Positions 39,077-51,309 are shown, counted from the stretch's first letter. The stretch: 64,000 nucleotides of DNA from Paracentrotus lividus (GCA_940671915.1 CALNVZ010003426.1:33477371-33541370); one strand, 5' to 3'. Made by a program: numbers and translations. Notes: generated from the letters alone by a model not told the origin.

Positions 39077-42000
39077 ATACTTCACAAGTCATTGGATCCA
39101 CTCAAGCTGAGGGCAAGTATTATAGAGCATTGCCTGCTGTCACCATACCAACCAAACTTTCAACCAATCAGCATGCTTCTTACATGGCTTTACTCCATCC
39201 ATCTTCTACCTTGCTTGCTGTTTTGAGTGCCAAACATTTCACCCCATCTTACCTCTCTTATGATTGGTCTGATCCTTCTAGAGTTGCATCGCTTCAGCCA
39301 ATGACTGCAGTTGTTTTACAACCTGTTTCTAATTTGCATGAAATAATGCTTGGCTTGGGATCTTTCTCTAAACTTGTTTTGCATGAAACTGCTGAGCATC
39401 TTTCTGCTTTTCAAACTACTATGATTTCATCATATCAAGCTGAATTCCATATATGGACATTGAAGCCAATCAGCCATCCAATCACATCAAGGCTACCATT
39501 CTCATCCCTGAACTGTCCAATCACTGCTGCTTTTACAAATAAACACCCTTCAAACCAACCAATCTATACACAAATACAACCTCATACATATTCAACACTA
39601 CATTCAAAGAACACTCTCACAAACAGAAATATACACCTTCATGAATATTCATCACTCAACATTAGCACAATGCTTCTCAGAGAACAGATATCAACACCAG
39701 ACACCAAATCCCAAACACATGAATTACCAATTTCCTTCACAACCAGTTCTTCACTTGATCCTTCAACATTTATAACACTTATTCCAATGCTAACCCACGC
39801 TTGTGTTTCATCATCACATCTAATCTCAGACATTTTTCTTAACGAGGTTTGTAATGTTTCTGTTCTTGTTGCTACAAAAGTGATAAGTTTGTCTACTAAC
39901 TTCTACCCACAACTTTACTTCTGGTTTTCTAGTCGCACTAACCCTCTTGTATTCAATCTTAGTCAAGTTTCATTAGTATGCTGCCCATGCTCCCATCCTT
40001 CTTTAAATAATCCTAACAGCAATGAGGTACCAATTACTCCCATCCACTTAACAACTACCCTCATCATAATAAATCATTTGCAATGGAGCACATCGTTTGC
40101 ATGGGAGAATCGATCTGGTACTGGTAACAGTATCCTCTCCCTGCAGTCAATACCATTTAGAGAGGTATCAAATATGACCTTTGACCTCTCATTAACGCTA
40201 ATTGCCGATTCAATGACAAACGCAGATCACAGGCGACCCATCTCTGTCTTAAACACGACACCTGCTCCTCTTTACATTACACCTGATTCCCAGGGCAGTG
40301 TCTGTACTTGTTTGTCATCAGCGACCACTTTGCTGCTCGATCTCTCATTCGATCTATCAACGCCTGCTAGCGTGGACCGTTCCACTGCTGGTTTGTCCGG
40401 TGAGATGCTGCCCCTGACTGTCCAATCGAGTCTATCTCCCTTACCAAGTCTGGGGATAGAAACAACTCGGTTGCCCCCCAAAGTGATGTCACACCTACTC
40501 ACAGAGACGTTTTTGATTTTGAATTTGGGGCAAGTCATGACCCCGTTTCCGATATCAATGCCATCTCTTGATTTGGCTGTGTCATTTGGATTTGCTTGTA
40601 GGTACAGTTCATTACCCCACCTAGAATCTGGACCATCCTTTGATTTAAAAGTTGTGACCATTGTAGAAAGTGCAGACCAAACAGAATCCCCTGCTTCTGA
40701 ATTAAGATCAGAATCGATTATCATTGCAAAATCCGTCCAGTCATTGTCTTCTAGTCACCAGGGAGTGGCATGTCCTTTTTATTCAAGGCAGACCCTCTCT
40801 CTTAACTCGTCCAAGACCTCATGGTCAACATCATTGGAATCTAAAACAGTTGCGTTCATAATCAATCCCACTCCTGACACCCACCTAGTGAAAAGAACCA
40901 TGTCTTTGCATTTTATAATGCCAAAACTGCAAATAACTAAACCCAACTTGCTACCTTTACCAGTCATTTTGAATACATTACCGCTGCCTGACTTGGGGAT
41001 TGTGCAGAGTGTTATGTCACTGACTTCCTGTGCGTTCACTGCACCATCTCTCGTACGTCCCACGATACCTTTTGAGATGACAGAGCAAACTGATCTGTTA
41101 TTGCAGTCTCTTGATCCAAGCCAAACTTTCCGGTATCCAATCTCTCCCACGTCAGGCTTATATCTCTTCAATCAATCACCTTTGCAATCTTCACCTAGAA
41201 TGGTTTCCATGACAACTGCTTTGCTAGACCTTTGGGAAATAGTTAATTCTGCACCTTTGAGTGTATTTAGCAATTACCAGGGTTTGTCAGATGCAAAACC
41301 ATTGTGTAAGAAAGGAATAATGCTGATTAAGGCATCTCATTTGACGGAAAAATATAAATTAAACTCTTATGCCCCTGATAGATGTAGCGCATTATCATTT
41401 GTTTATTTCTACTTCTCTTTGGTATATTTTCTGACTTCTTCAAAATCAGCTGCAACACATTCAATGTTTTTCTCGTCATCTCCTCATCCCATGCTATATT
41501 TCTATCTTTTATTTATTTCTATTTCATTTTTATCTCTTCTCCCTCTCTCTTCAGGTTTGCCATCCTTAGATTCAGAAGGTATCACAGAGTCTTCTGTAGC
41601 CCCCTTTTCTGTTCCAACATCCCCCATTAATGAACTTTCTCAAGTTTACTACAACCATTCTTCCACCATGCTACCAGTTTCATCATCCATGCTCTCCCCT
41701 TCTCCATCACTACCCCTTTATTCATTACCTAGTTACCCCTCTACATCTGGTTATCCGCTACCATTTGAAACATATTCTTTTCACGCCCCAATCTCCACAT
41801 TGTCAGCCTCCAGTGTGAACAACCCCCTAAGGAGCGAAGGATTACCCCAAATTACCTTCGTAATTGCAACACCTTCCCTCCAATACCCTAGTGGAAATTT
41901 GAAACCCCTGACTATTTCCACTTACGCATCGATAAGCCCTGTTTCCGCTCGGCTTGTAAGCAGAGCCATCGAGACATCCCCGAACTTACCCATGCGAGAG

Positions 42001-45000
42001 TCTTCTTTAGTATCTCTCATTCCTTTGTCAATTTCGCATTTAGCTTTGAAATCCCTCGATGCACCCATGCATGAAACTGATTCATTACATCTTGCTTCAC
42101 CGGTTCTGAGGACAAGTGAAGATGCTTCGTCTGATCTCTCCGAGATGAAAATCATCTCAATGTCACAGTCTCTAACATTGCCAAGAACCTTTGCTCCTAT
42201 GTCGTTCTCTCATCCTTCCTCTGTTTTAGTGCATGCAAGCTTTAATAGTGACATCACTACTATAAAGGAGCCTTCATTTGGCTTAGTTTCACCATCTCTA
42301 ACTGCAAGCTCAACTACAAGTATTTCTTCAGCACCTGTCAGTCCCACTGAAAGCCATCTTTCATTAGGGGTAGTTTCACCATCTCTGCTAAAAACATTGC
42401 AATACTCTAATTCCAATTATGTAGAAAGAGTGACATTATCTGAACCCATATCTGATCCAATGATCACTCAATCTTCAGTTCTCATGTCATACTTTTCAAG
42501 GAATGCAAACTTGTCACCCTCCTCTCATTCCACCACTCCAAGCATTTTAACTCAATATTCATCAAACAAAGCTGCATCGCCATCAATGCACCCTCCATCC
42601 TTAACACAATATCAGCTTTCATCTATTATTTTGAATGTGCAAGCATCATCAGAAACATCTTTCTTGTTGCCTAGCAATGCCCTTACTCCTACACATTCTG
42701 AGCTTTCATCCTGTATTTTGAATGTGCAAGCATCATCATCAGTATCCTCTTTGTTGCCCATCAGTGCTGCTACATCTCTTCGCCTCCCTTCTTCTTCTCC
42801 ACCATCATCATCATCATCATCATTGCATGCATCTATCGCAAGAAGTAAAGATTCATTAACTTCATATAATCAGATGTCTCTGTTGCATATCTTCACTATT
42901 TCTCCATCTTTAGCCTTGTATCCCAGTAACTCCAACCAACATGACCAATCACTAACCAGCATCCCTGATCGCATCACCTCATTGACAAGTTCTTACAAAT
43001 CCGTTCTCCCTCCTGGAGAACCGGTTTCCACACTCTCTTCCGGTCTCACATCCTCATCTTCCCTTCCATTATCACCTTCACCCTTCTTTCTGTCCTCACC
43101 TAATATTGCCATGGCAACCAGTATGCTAATGACTACATCCTCATCTTGGAAAGATCATCCTTTTAAAAATACTGCTCAGGTTTCTTCCTCTATCGGGAAT
43201 TCACCAAGTGCTTCTGGAGCACTGTCCATCATGGATTCAGGTGTTCAGTCTAGGCTTGGTGTAGAATCTAGTGTAAACCCTCTGGATGGATCTGTTTTGC
43301 TTGAAACCCTTCTATTGACTCAGACCTCTTATGAATTTTTAACTGTGCCAGACTTTGACAGGTCCAATTCAGAGAGTGGAGAGATAGAAAGTACAGATCT
43401 TCAATCATTGAAGATGATGACACTACCTATAATGATGTCTTCCACCTCATTAACACCTTCATTTGTAACACCTATCACTCAGACTGCATCATTAGTGCCT
43501 AAAGAGCCTTCTAACTCTACACAACTTCTAACTCCAGTGTCTGAATCAAACACCTTGGAATCAACACCATATTATGTAGAGACATTAACAATCAGTAGTA
43601 CGCTAACTCAATCACAATATTCTCAAATGCTTAATTCTAGTGCTAGCTTAATAGTAATTATGTCTTCTAACTCATATTTAATCAAATCAATAGGATTAGA
43701 TTCTACTCTTGCAGAAGAATTAACACCAACACCAATTTTAATTGAGACACAAACAATCTACACCACATCAATACCTATATATGAAACATCTACACAAGCA
43801 CTCTCTGCTCAGTCAACACCTTTGTCCGATCAAGTTCAAGTTCAAACACCTTTAGCTTCAATATCCTCCAAAGCAGTTCAACCCTCAACCTTGCTATCCT
43901 CCATCGTTTCCCCCATTCAAAGCATGCCTATCATCTCAACATTATCTGCTTATGAACCTGCATCTATGCATATGACTTTATCATCATCGCAAAGCATGCC
44001 TAACATATCAGCATCATCTGCTTATGATCCTGCTTCTATACATATGACTTTAACATCATCACAAAGCATGCCTACCATATCAGCATCATCTGCTTATGAT
44101 CCTGCATCTATGCAAATGACTTTAACATCATTGCTCCTCGAAAGTACTATTTCGCTAACCAGCATAATAACAGATGCCATCATCTTTGCATCCCCATCTG
44201 TCAGTGATGCCACATCTTTGCAAATGACTTTCAAATCATCACTGCTTGATAGTACAATGCTGCTAACCAACACGATAACAAAAGATGTGAGCATGTCATA
44301 TGGAGTTACAATATCAAGCATGCCATTTGATGTGTCTGTCAGTAAAGCATCTTCATCCTCTTCTATGAGCATGCCACATGTATCGATTTTAAATTCTGTG
44401 GACAAATTTTCACCGACAGATGGTGCGCTAACCTCTACCGTTGAGCCGTCACCAATGGCAACCTCATCGCAGGTCCAACTCCAGACCTCGGCGCCTTCAT
44501 CACCTTTTTCATCATCTTCTGTTAAATCAACAAAACTGGGAAATGCAAGTACTGAAGTCATTAAAACATTGTATAGTTCTTCTTTAGAGACAATATCAGC
44601 AATTGTAGAAACTCCTATTCTTTCATCATCTGTGCAATCATTTGTAAACAGCGTGCAAACAAATGAAAGTATGCTTTCATCCTCGTCATCGTCATCTGAT
44701 CAAAGTTTACCTCGAGATGTTTTGTCATCAACTTATACCACAATGTCAAGTGATGTCTTATTTCCGAGAAGCAGTATGGCGCCAACTATGGCGACCTCTT
44801 CTGTAAATGAAACACTTCTAAGCACAATCATGCCATCTTCCTCAATGCTCATACCAACACAATCATTGAATATCAATTCAACAGCATCATCATTAGTGGA
44901 TTCCTTTTCGCAGTCAGTAACTAGTCAAACTGGAGCAATGCCTCTGCAACCTTCCACTTTGGTGGTTGAGAGTGAAATTGTCTCAACAACAATCATGTCA

Positions 45001-46075
45001 TCAATTGCCGCGTTGCCTACGTCGTCTGCAGGTCAGACGATAATGGCAAGTTCTGTCGTGACAGAATCCTCTTTATCTTTGGTCAATCAGCAGAATGTCT
45101 CATTGTCCCCTGCTACATCATCATCTGAATTCAATCAAGCTTCATCTGTTTCCATGACAACAAAAACCACATCATCTTTATCCTCTCAGGTGGTTCTCCC
45201 AACTCCCAATATGACATCCTCATCTGACTCTCCTGGGATGAGTATATACATGCCCACCCCAAGTCTTCCAATCATGCCATCTTCTGGCTCCTTGCCACCC
45301 AACTCCACCTTGCCCACAGGAGTCATGTCAACTTCTCCCATTTCTTTTGTCACTCCGGTGACTTCAAGTGTGCTGTCTTCGTCACTCTCTCTTGCTCCCA
45401 CAACAAGTTTCGTGGAGACATCAAATGTCAATTCAACTATTCCTTCAACAACTATGGTATCTATGGAAATTCTGTCAACACCCCTGGCTTCCCTTAGTAG
45501 CACTCTGTCCCCTACCCTCTCAGTTTCAATGAGTACCCTGTTTTTACCTACTTCACCAACTCCCCAAGTAAGCATGTCTACTGTTGATGCAACTCCTGTA
45601 GTTGTTTCTATAGCAACCGCATCTTTTTCTACAGAGCCACCAACAAGTGTGGTGAGCACGTCTGAGGGGACCCTTCCAACAAGTACACCGGCAGTGGAAA
45701 ATGCGACGACTGACGCTACATCGACCAGTACTGTGATGTCTTCAGATGCATCCTCAAGCACTGCAATACTGTCCACCTCAGAGTCCTTGAACAACACTAT
45801 GACATCTGTGCCAGCATCTGAAGCTACATCTTCAGTGTCTCTACCCGGCACCACTGTGATATCTACAACTCCTGTTACCAATCCCATAGTTACTACTGAA
45901 GCAACAATGCCTGCAGCAACCACTCAACCAACAACCGAAGCAACAACACCTGAAGTGACTACTACCACACCGCCTCCAGTGGTCACAACAAGCCAGATGC
46001 CAGGGACCACGCAAACCATGACACCAACACCATTTGATACATCTTTTGCCACCAAGCCTTACTGGCTGACTATGG
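39077..46075 (+). CDS. KIAA1549-like protein, giant exon 2 (mucin-like ectodomain)
   Basis: This is an open frame of about 2330 codons from the acceptor CTCTGCAG (ending 39076) to the donor ATGG|GTAAGT (GT at 46076), phase 1 in and 1 out. The product is extremely rich in Ser, Thr and Pro, with many SS, TS, PSS and TT runs as expected for a heavily O-glycosylated stalk. The last 150 residues are nearly pure Thr/Ser/Pro/Val. Human KIAA1549 and KIAA1549L likewise have a very large second exon coding for a Ser/Thr-rich ectodomain. Internal tandem repeats lie at 42614-42790 and 43921-44136. The first part (39077-41305) is more mixed in composition. A 249-nt stretch, 41306-41554, looks like an in-frame intron, so the exon is probably two exons in at least some transcripts. 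Long ORFs on the opposite strand are shadows of the biased codon use. Confidence 0.85.
41306..41554 (+). other. Probable in-frame (optional) intron within exon 2
   Basis: There is a GTAAGA donor at 41306 and a CTTCTCCCTCTCTCTTCAG acceptor ending 41554, both interrupting a codon in phase 1. The length is 249 nt, a multiple of three, with no stop. Its translation (Phe/Tyr/Leu-rich, for example YFYFSLVYFL and FYLLFISISFLSLLPL) is unlike the surrounding Ser/Thr-rich protein and matches pyrimidine-rich intronic DNA. A gene predictor reading through would create two false membrane helices. Confidence 0.75.
42614..42790 (+). repeat. Two 87-bp coding repeats
   Basis: The two units (29 residues each) share LSS-ILNVQASS and a later LLP-S/NA stretch. 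The nucleotide word TTTTGAATGTGCAAGCATCA is exact in both. A small tandem duplication inside the mucin domain. Confidence 0.8.
43921..44136 (+). repeat. Three 72-bp coding tandem repeats
   Basis: Units begin at 43921, 43993 and 44065 with AGCATGCCT and encode 24 residues each of the form SMP-IS-SSAYDPASMHMTL followed by TSSQ. They are highly similar, indicating recent unequal exchange, and are likely length-polymorphic like other mucin repeats. Confidence 0.88.
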
Positions 46076-47411
46076 GTAAGTGATTTATAAATCTCGCCTC
46101 ACCCATTATGATCTCTCATTCCTCAAAATATTGTCCGAGATACCAGGTTGTAATGTGTCTACTGAGCAACCATTCTTGTGTGTGTCATGCACCTCTCTAT
46201 GTCTAGTCTGCATTGGACGCAGGAAGGTGCATATTTTTTTAGGCATGTAGAAGGAAGGTGTTCTTACTATTTGTTTAAGGCATGTTGAAATGCAAGGAAT
46301 TGTAGTCATCAGCCACGGGACGCAGGCTGCAGTATAGGATACTCACTTGCAAAAGATGCCCAACCAGTCGAGACCATGGCATATCGCATGCTTGCGTTTC
46401 TACTTTTTAAAATGTACGAATACAAATACATGTAGGTTTCAATAACCACAAGTTTGGATGAAATATCTTCTAGCATCAGGGCCATTTTATATAAAAAGTA
46501 TATTGAGGTCCCCTGCCATTTGACCCAGATGCCAAATTGATTGATTATCTGACCAAAAAAAAAAATCATTAGTAAGACAAATCAACAAACTGTTGTAATA
46601 TTATAAAACTACAATGTATTTGTCTTCTAAGTTATAAAATCTACAAAAGCTAAACAAGTTTACCAAATCTCACTATTACCTGATACTCTGGCACAGAATC
46701 AAAGATAAGGCATAGAAGACCTGTCAATGTTTGTCTCAAGAGACCACCATCAACGTATTGAAACATAAATTTCCTGAATATCTTATGAGCTATAAATAAT
46801 ATTAAGTTACCCGTCCCAAGAACGCCCCCTCAAATTGGATACAATGATGGTTATGGAGATCTGAGTCAGACATGTAATAGAGTCATCAAGTTCCTCAAGA
46901 AAGTTTTAAGGTCGAAGCCAGTGGGGAACCGGAAAGACAGGAAATGATTCTTCTAAACAATCCTGCCTCTCGTGGCGGGAGAATAAAAGAGAGCGAAAGA
47001 AGATTATGGAAAATCATCTAAGAAAGATTATCTTCTTTGTCAGATATATTATGAACCCCTTGTGTTCTATCAAGTATTTCAGAACAATTAATGAAAAAAC
47101 TTTCTACACTTTCACATGATTGTAAAACTGGGCATAAAATTGATGATGATAAAATCCAGGGGGTGATTCGCTTACAGCTAAAACCAATCCCATTTCAGGA
47201 CATATGGAACTATGTCATGGCTATTGATCCTTGAATTGATTTTTATATTAATTGGGATTGATTTTAGCTGTTAGTGGATCACCCCTTGGGGCCACATCCC
47301 AGCTATCATCCACTCTGTCTTTGGAAGCACATAAATGTATGTAGAATGTGATATTCTACAAGAACATAATATCAATATTAATTTTATTATGCCATTTGTC
47401 CCCCACCCTAG
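46076..47411 (+). other. Intron 2 of the KIAA1549-like gene
   Basis: GT-AG intron (GTAAGT donor; CCCCACCCTAG acceptor). It contains one 127-bp MITE (47159-47285), otherwise unremarkable. Confidence 0.7.
47159..47285. mobile_element. 127-bp MITE, family G copy 1
   Basis: GGGGTGATTCGCTTACAGCT at the left pairs with AGCTGTTAGTGGATCACCCC at the right; AACCAATCCCA also pairs with TTGGGATTGATTTT. It is similar to 55155-55282 and to a fragment at 51567. Confidence 0.8.
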
Positions 47412-47629
47412 GTCTTGGTATAGATGAAAATGTTGATATCAAGATGCCCTCCTATGTGGAAGAGATGGAGCGTAACCTAGCAACCATGTACCAGGAGGGT
47501 GATCGCCGTAGCAACCAGAGGATGGTAGAGGTTGAGGACTTATTGGAGCAATTAGACCCGGAGAAGAATCCTGCCTTAGGTCCAGCAAGAAGAAAGAGAG
47601 CTGTGACTGTTGACACTATAACTGCACAG
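47412..47629 (+). CDS. KIAA1549-like protein, exon 3 (membrane-proximal region with furin-type site)
   Basis: The exon runs from the acceptor CCCTAG to the donor CACAG|GTAACA, phase 1 in and 0 out, 218 nt. It encodes LGIDENVDIKMPSYVEEMER followed by a region with LATMYQEGDRRSNQR, an acidic helix (VEVEDLLEQL) and then ARRKRAVTVD near its end. The pattern of a hydrophobic start and a helix with YQEG-RR resembles the opening of SEA-type domains, and this family has a conserved membrane-proximal domain here. RRKR (47587-47598) fits the furin consensus R-x-K/R-R, so the mucin stalk may be cleaved from the membrane stub. Cleavage is inferred. Confidence 0.8.
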
Positions 47630-49678
47630 GTAACAGTCATTTAATCTTCTTGAGCAAATGGGGGTAGGGGGTACATTGTAGGTTGTAGAATCGCCCCTCA
47701 AATAATAAATAAAGAAATTCTAAATTTTCTATGATGAACAATACCAAAAGTTGAATTACAAGATAAATTTCTGTAGCACAGCCGCTATATAAACACATGT
47801 ATACTCTACCATGCTGTAAAGTACATGCATATATTACAGACCACTATGCTTCTTCATAGACAAACAAAAAAATAGAAACTGAGTTGCATACATCATTGAA
47901 TAAAGCAGCAATAATCTGATTACTGCAATGATTATCAACTGTTCCCCTTTAAAATTTTATCAATCTTTCTGGACGTTTATTATTTTAAAACAATTATTAT
48001 CCCGTCTTGATCATAACTGAGATCTGTCCTTGTCCACTTTTCATGTCAGAGCTGATATGATCAGGATGAATTGATATCAAATTAAAGATTTGATCTGATA
48101 TCCATGGCATGCTGCCAGTCAGAACAAAGCCAATGACAAGATTATAGTTAGATTATACTTATAGGATTATTGTCTTTGATACAACGGAACCTGCAGTAGT
48201 AATCACCTGTATAAAGACCTGTCAGTGAAGATCCCCCCACCCCTAGCAGCCCCTTTTAAATCGGATCAAACTCCCTCAACCGTCGATGTTATTATATCTC
48301 AACTTAAATGTTTTTCAAATGATTTAAAAGAAATCAAAGAGTTCTCAAAATCAACCACAAAATCTCATTTTCATTGATTTTGTACAGGATGTGGCATTTC
48401 CAGCACAAAGTCCTGTACAGCCCTGAATTTAAAATGTAACTCTTTCAAGAGGTTACCCAGAACAATACTACATGTACTTCACAGGAAGCTAGCACTGAAA
48501 TTGAACTTCAAAATTACATTTTTCTCAATACATTGAAAACAATTCATGAACTTAACCTTTTTTGGATGAGGAGCTCATAACGTATGACCATGTCGAAAAT
48601 CATTGTTATTGATGAAATGTGAACAAATGTACATGTATGTAAAATTGAAATGATTGTAAAAGTGCATAATTCCACCCATGGCTGCAAGGCATTGTTTTTA
48701 ATAAAGACCATTATTGAAATGTATACACATCCATATTGGTTTATTAGATCTCATCTTTCAGTTTCAAGTGACATGTGTCTTGTCTGACAATGAATTCAAA
48801 CTTTGAAAATTGTTATTTTTAGATTTACCAAAATTAAACGCTGGCAGCTTTATGCAAGAAGCTCAATTTTCCATTGTTTGTGCAAACACTATCTATTGTC
48901 CAATGAACAGGAGGTCAGCAGGCCATTTGGCAGAGCTTCCCCTGCCGTTAATCATCAATCTTCCCAAAATAGACTGATCATATAATGATTAAGTGCATCA
49001 TCAAGCTCGATATCGTCATGGTAATTGCCTAAGCTCATAATGTGGTGTACTTGGAGTGAGGTATTAAAGGATGAGTGTTGTATTAGAGATTGGAGGGAAG
49101 AGAGCTGTTGTTTTAATTCAACTTTATTTCCTTCTAGGGCCTCAACATATTTCTCACACTTGCTCCCTCTTTTCTCCAGTCTCTCTTTTCTTTTTTGGTT
49201 ACAGCTCATTAGTCCTTTAATGTTTGTTGGTTTGAAAGTTTGTCAGTCTGAAGGTTTGGTACATGTACATGTTGTACGATGGTAGTCCACACGTCTGTTT
49301 CTCCAAAAATGAAAAAAAAAAGTTTTGTTAATCCAAAAATGAAACAATCCCACTCCCATTCCCTATTTTATTTCTGATCAACAAGCCTTAATTTTTGGAA
49401 GAATGCATCTCATTTTATTTCTTGATTAACAATCCATATTTCATTTTCATATGAATGAGTCTTATATCATATTCAAAATCAGATTAACAAACCCTCTTTT
49501 ATTTTTGAATCATCGAACAGGGTCTGATATAGCAGCAGCAATACATTTCACGTATGCAACACATATGCTGGCCATCAACATACATGTACATGTATTTATA
49601 CTGATGTCCCTCCAAACCCTGTCTTGCATTACAATAAAACATAAAATCACAACATCCTACTATGATATCCTCCTACAG
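47630..49678 (+). other. Intron 3
   Basis: It starts GTAACAG at 47630 and ends ATCCTCCTACAG at 49678. I see no repeat family or exon in it. Short ORFs (for example 49025-49285) lack support. Confidence 0.65.
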
Positions 49679-49847
49679 ATAATCGACATGTCCAGATTGG
49701 ACAACCCTACCGATGTTGAACTGACATTCTACATAGTGAAGGAAGGTACCAAAGTGCTCTCTGGGGATGCCAGGATCATCTTGGATGAGCTCACCCTTCA
49801 GGAAATGACTTTGTTTCTTGGTGAACCAGTCAACAGTCCTCCAATAG
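49679..49847 (+). CDS. KIAA1549-like protein, exon 4 (SEA-like membrane-proximal domain)
   Basis: The exon is 169 nt, phase 0 in and 1 out, with acceptor TCCTCCTACAG and donor ATAG|GTAAAT. It encodes IIDMSRLDNPTDVELTFYIV and continues through KEGTKVLSGDARIILDELTL to QEMTLFLGEPVNSPP. Alternating beta-like stretches followed by a helix ending in a turn before the membrane exon fit a compact SEA/ferredoxin-like fold. QEMTLFLG and the position just before the membrane segment resemble vertebrate KIAA1549 family members as I remember them; an alignment is needed to be sure. Confidence 0.82.
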
Positions 49848-50168
49848 GTAAATAGGAGGGTTAACTTGTTAATCTGAAGGATGGTTAGTTAGTCCGAAGA
49901 ATCATATTTTTGAAGTTTTGATTCACCAAAAATGACATAGTGTTTGAATATCTGAACATGAAATAAATTTTTTTTTAGATCAAACAATATTTGCTTTAAT
50001 ATCTAAAAAAGAAATAAGATTTGTTAATATCTGAAAAAGAAATAAGTTTCCCTAATCTAAAATGGAATAGGATTATTGTGTTGGGGTTATTTAATTTTTT
50101 GAGTGTATTAAAGCAAGATAAGACAAACATAAGTTAATGCTTTCTCTTCGGGTTTTTTCCAAACTTAG

Positions 50169-50260
50169 AAGTTGTACCATTGTCCACCATAATGCCATCA
50201 GCATTGCATGGGGATCATTGCTGCTATTCTTGTTCCTTTGGCTCTACTTTCAAATCGGAA
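50169..50260 (+). pseudogene. Degenerate tandem copy 1 of the transmembrane exon
   Basis: Behind an acceptor-like TTTTTTCCAAACTTAG the sequence again reads EVVPLSTIMPSA. It then lacks about 11 nt relative to the intact copy (the CCTCCAGCTCGC region), so the membrane segment is out of frame. Similarity to the intact exon (GGATCATTGC, TGTTCCTTTGGCTCTACT) ends near 50250. No donor remains. This is a host-gene exon duplication, not a retrocopy, because the flanking intron sequence is copied too. Confidence 0.75.
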
Positions 50261-50415
50261 ATGAAATGGGGTTATTTTATTTAAAAATAAATCAATCCCA
50301 TGATCAAATCGATTAAATTGATCAATCATGATCAAATCAATCAATCAATGGATCAATGCATTGTAGCAGAATAAAAGCAGAATAAAGCTAAGGTCATGGG
50401 TTTTTCCAAATATAG

Positions 50416-50582
50416 AAGTTGTACCGTTGACCACCATATTGCCATCAGCTAACCCTCCAGCTCGCCTGTGTATCGTTGCGGCTGTTCTCGTTCCTTTGGC
50501 TGCACTGTTTTTGTGCTGCCCCTGCTGCTGCTTTTACAGCATTGTGCAGTACCACTGGAATAGTTTTGAACAGTCATGGTAA
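50416..50582 (+). pseudogene. Tandem copy 2 of the transmembrane exon (open, ends in a stop)
   Basis: Acceptor-like TTTTTCCAAATATAG precedes it, in the correct phase. It reads EVVPLTTILPSANPPARL and a full hydrophobic segment, LCIVAAVLVPLAALFLCC, then PCCCFYSIVQYHW and a TAA at 50580. It lacks the donor and the charged GRKPRKE tail of the intact copy. It may be a decaying duplicate or an alternative terminal exon giving a receptor with almost no cytoplasmic tail. No AATAAA was noticed close downstream, which argues against the latter. Confidence 0.7.
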
Positions 50583-50652
50583 CGAGGTGATTCAATTCTA
50601 TGAGACAAACTAAGATAATCGTTTTTCCCTTTGTGTTTTCCCCCAAATGTAG

Positions 50653-50852
50653 AAGTTGTACCATCAACCACCATAATGCCATCAGCTAGCCCTCCAGCTC
50701 GCCTGTGGATCATTGCGGCTGTTCTTGTTCCTTTGGCTCTACTGTTCTTCTGCTGCCTATGTTGCTGTTGTTGCTGCTGTGGACGTAAACCAAGGAAGGA
50801 AGATGGCCCCATGGACCCCGATACGTTCAAGATGCTACAATTCAAGGCAAAA
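50653..50852 (+). CDS. KIAA1549-like protein, exon 5 (transmembrane segment)
   Basis: The exon is 200 nt, phase 1 in and 0 out, with acceptor TTTTCCCCCAAATGTAG and donor GCAAAA|GTAAGC. It encodes EVVPSTTIMPSASPPAR, then a single hydrophobic segment, LWIIAAVLVPLALLFF. A juxtamembrane Cys cluster follows (CCLCCCCCCC), then a basic stop-transfer sequence, GRKPRKEDG. LWIIAAVL-P is the hallmark around the membrane segment of KIAA1549/KIAA1549L. The Cys cluster is probably S-palmitoylated (inference). It is the third and only complete member of a tandem exon triplet. Confidence 0.88.
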
Positions 50853-51309
50853 GTAAGCTACACAGAATAACATTAAATGTTGACGTAATAAGAATAATTA
50901 GATAAATAGAAGGATGTCGGCTTATGTTTGATATTTACTACAAGATTCCTTTTCCCCCTCTTTCTCTAATGTGGTTATTGTTATAATTGACCTATTGCTA
51001 TTACGATAATGCTCAACCACAACAATATTTTTTTTTTTTTAAAGGGCAATATTTTTTAAATTTGATACTGATCTGTTCGGATGTTGAAGTGATAAAAGTG
51101 AGTGAGAGGGAGAATAAGAGAAGTGTTCATGTTTTCTAGTTAATATAATGTTTTGAAACAATTAGGATTGTTAAAAATTGAAAGGATATAGCCACTGAAA
51201 AAAAAAATTGAACTGTAAATGCTCTTTTCTAAAAATATGATTATGCGGGTAGCAAAATCGCTCTCATTTACTATATAACAATGATGATGAATTGCGCCCT
51301 CTATCTCAG

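Noticed and set aside
41395-41554. Two apparent transmembrane helices in the mucin domain
   Set aside because: They are encoded by the probable in-frame intron 41306-41554 (pyrimidine-rich DNA giving Phe/Leu/Ser).
45186-45923. 245-codon open frame on the minus strand (and several others at 39.6-44.6 kb)
   Set aside because: It is the mirror of Ser/Thr-rich codons in the giant exon. Low-complexity coding DNA commonly leaves the opposite strand open; no splice sites or independent protein features.
50449-50845. Minus-strand ORFs over the transmembrane exon copies (77 and 103 codons)
   Set aside because: Antisense shadows of the duplicated exons, with Gln/Cys runs mirrored from the TGC-rich Cys cluster.
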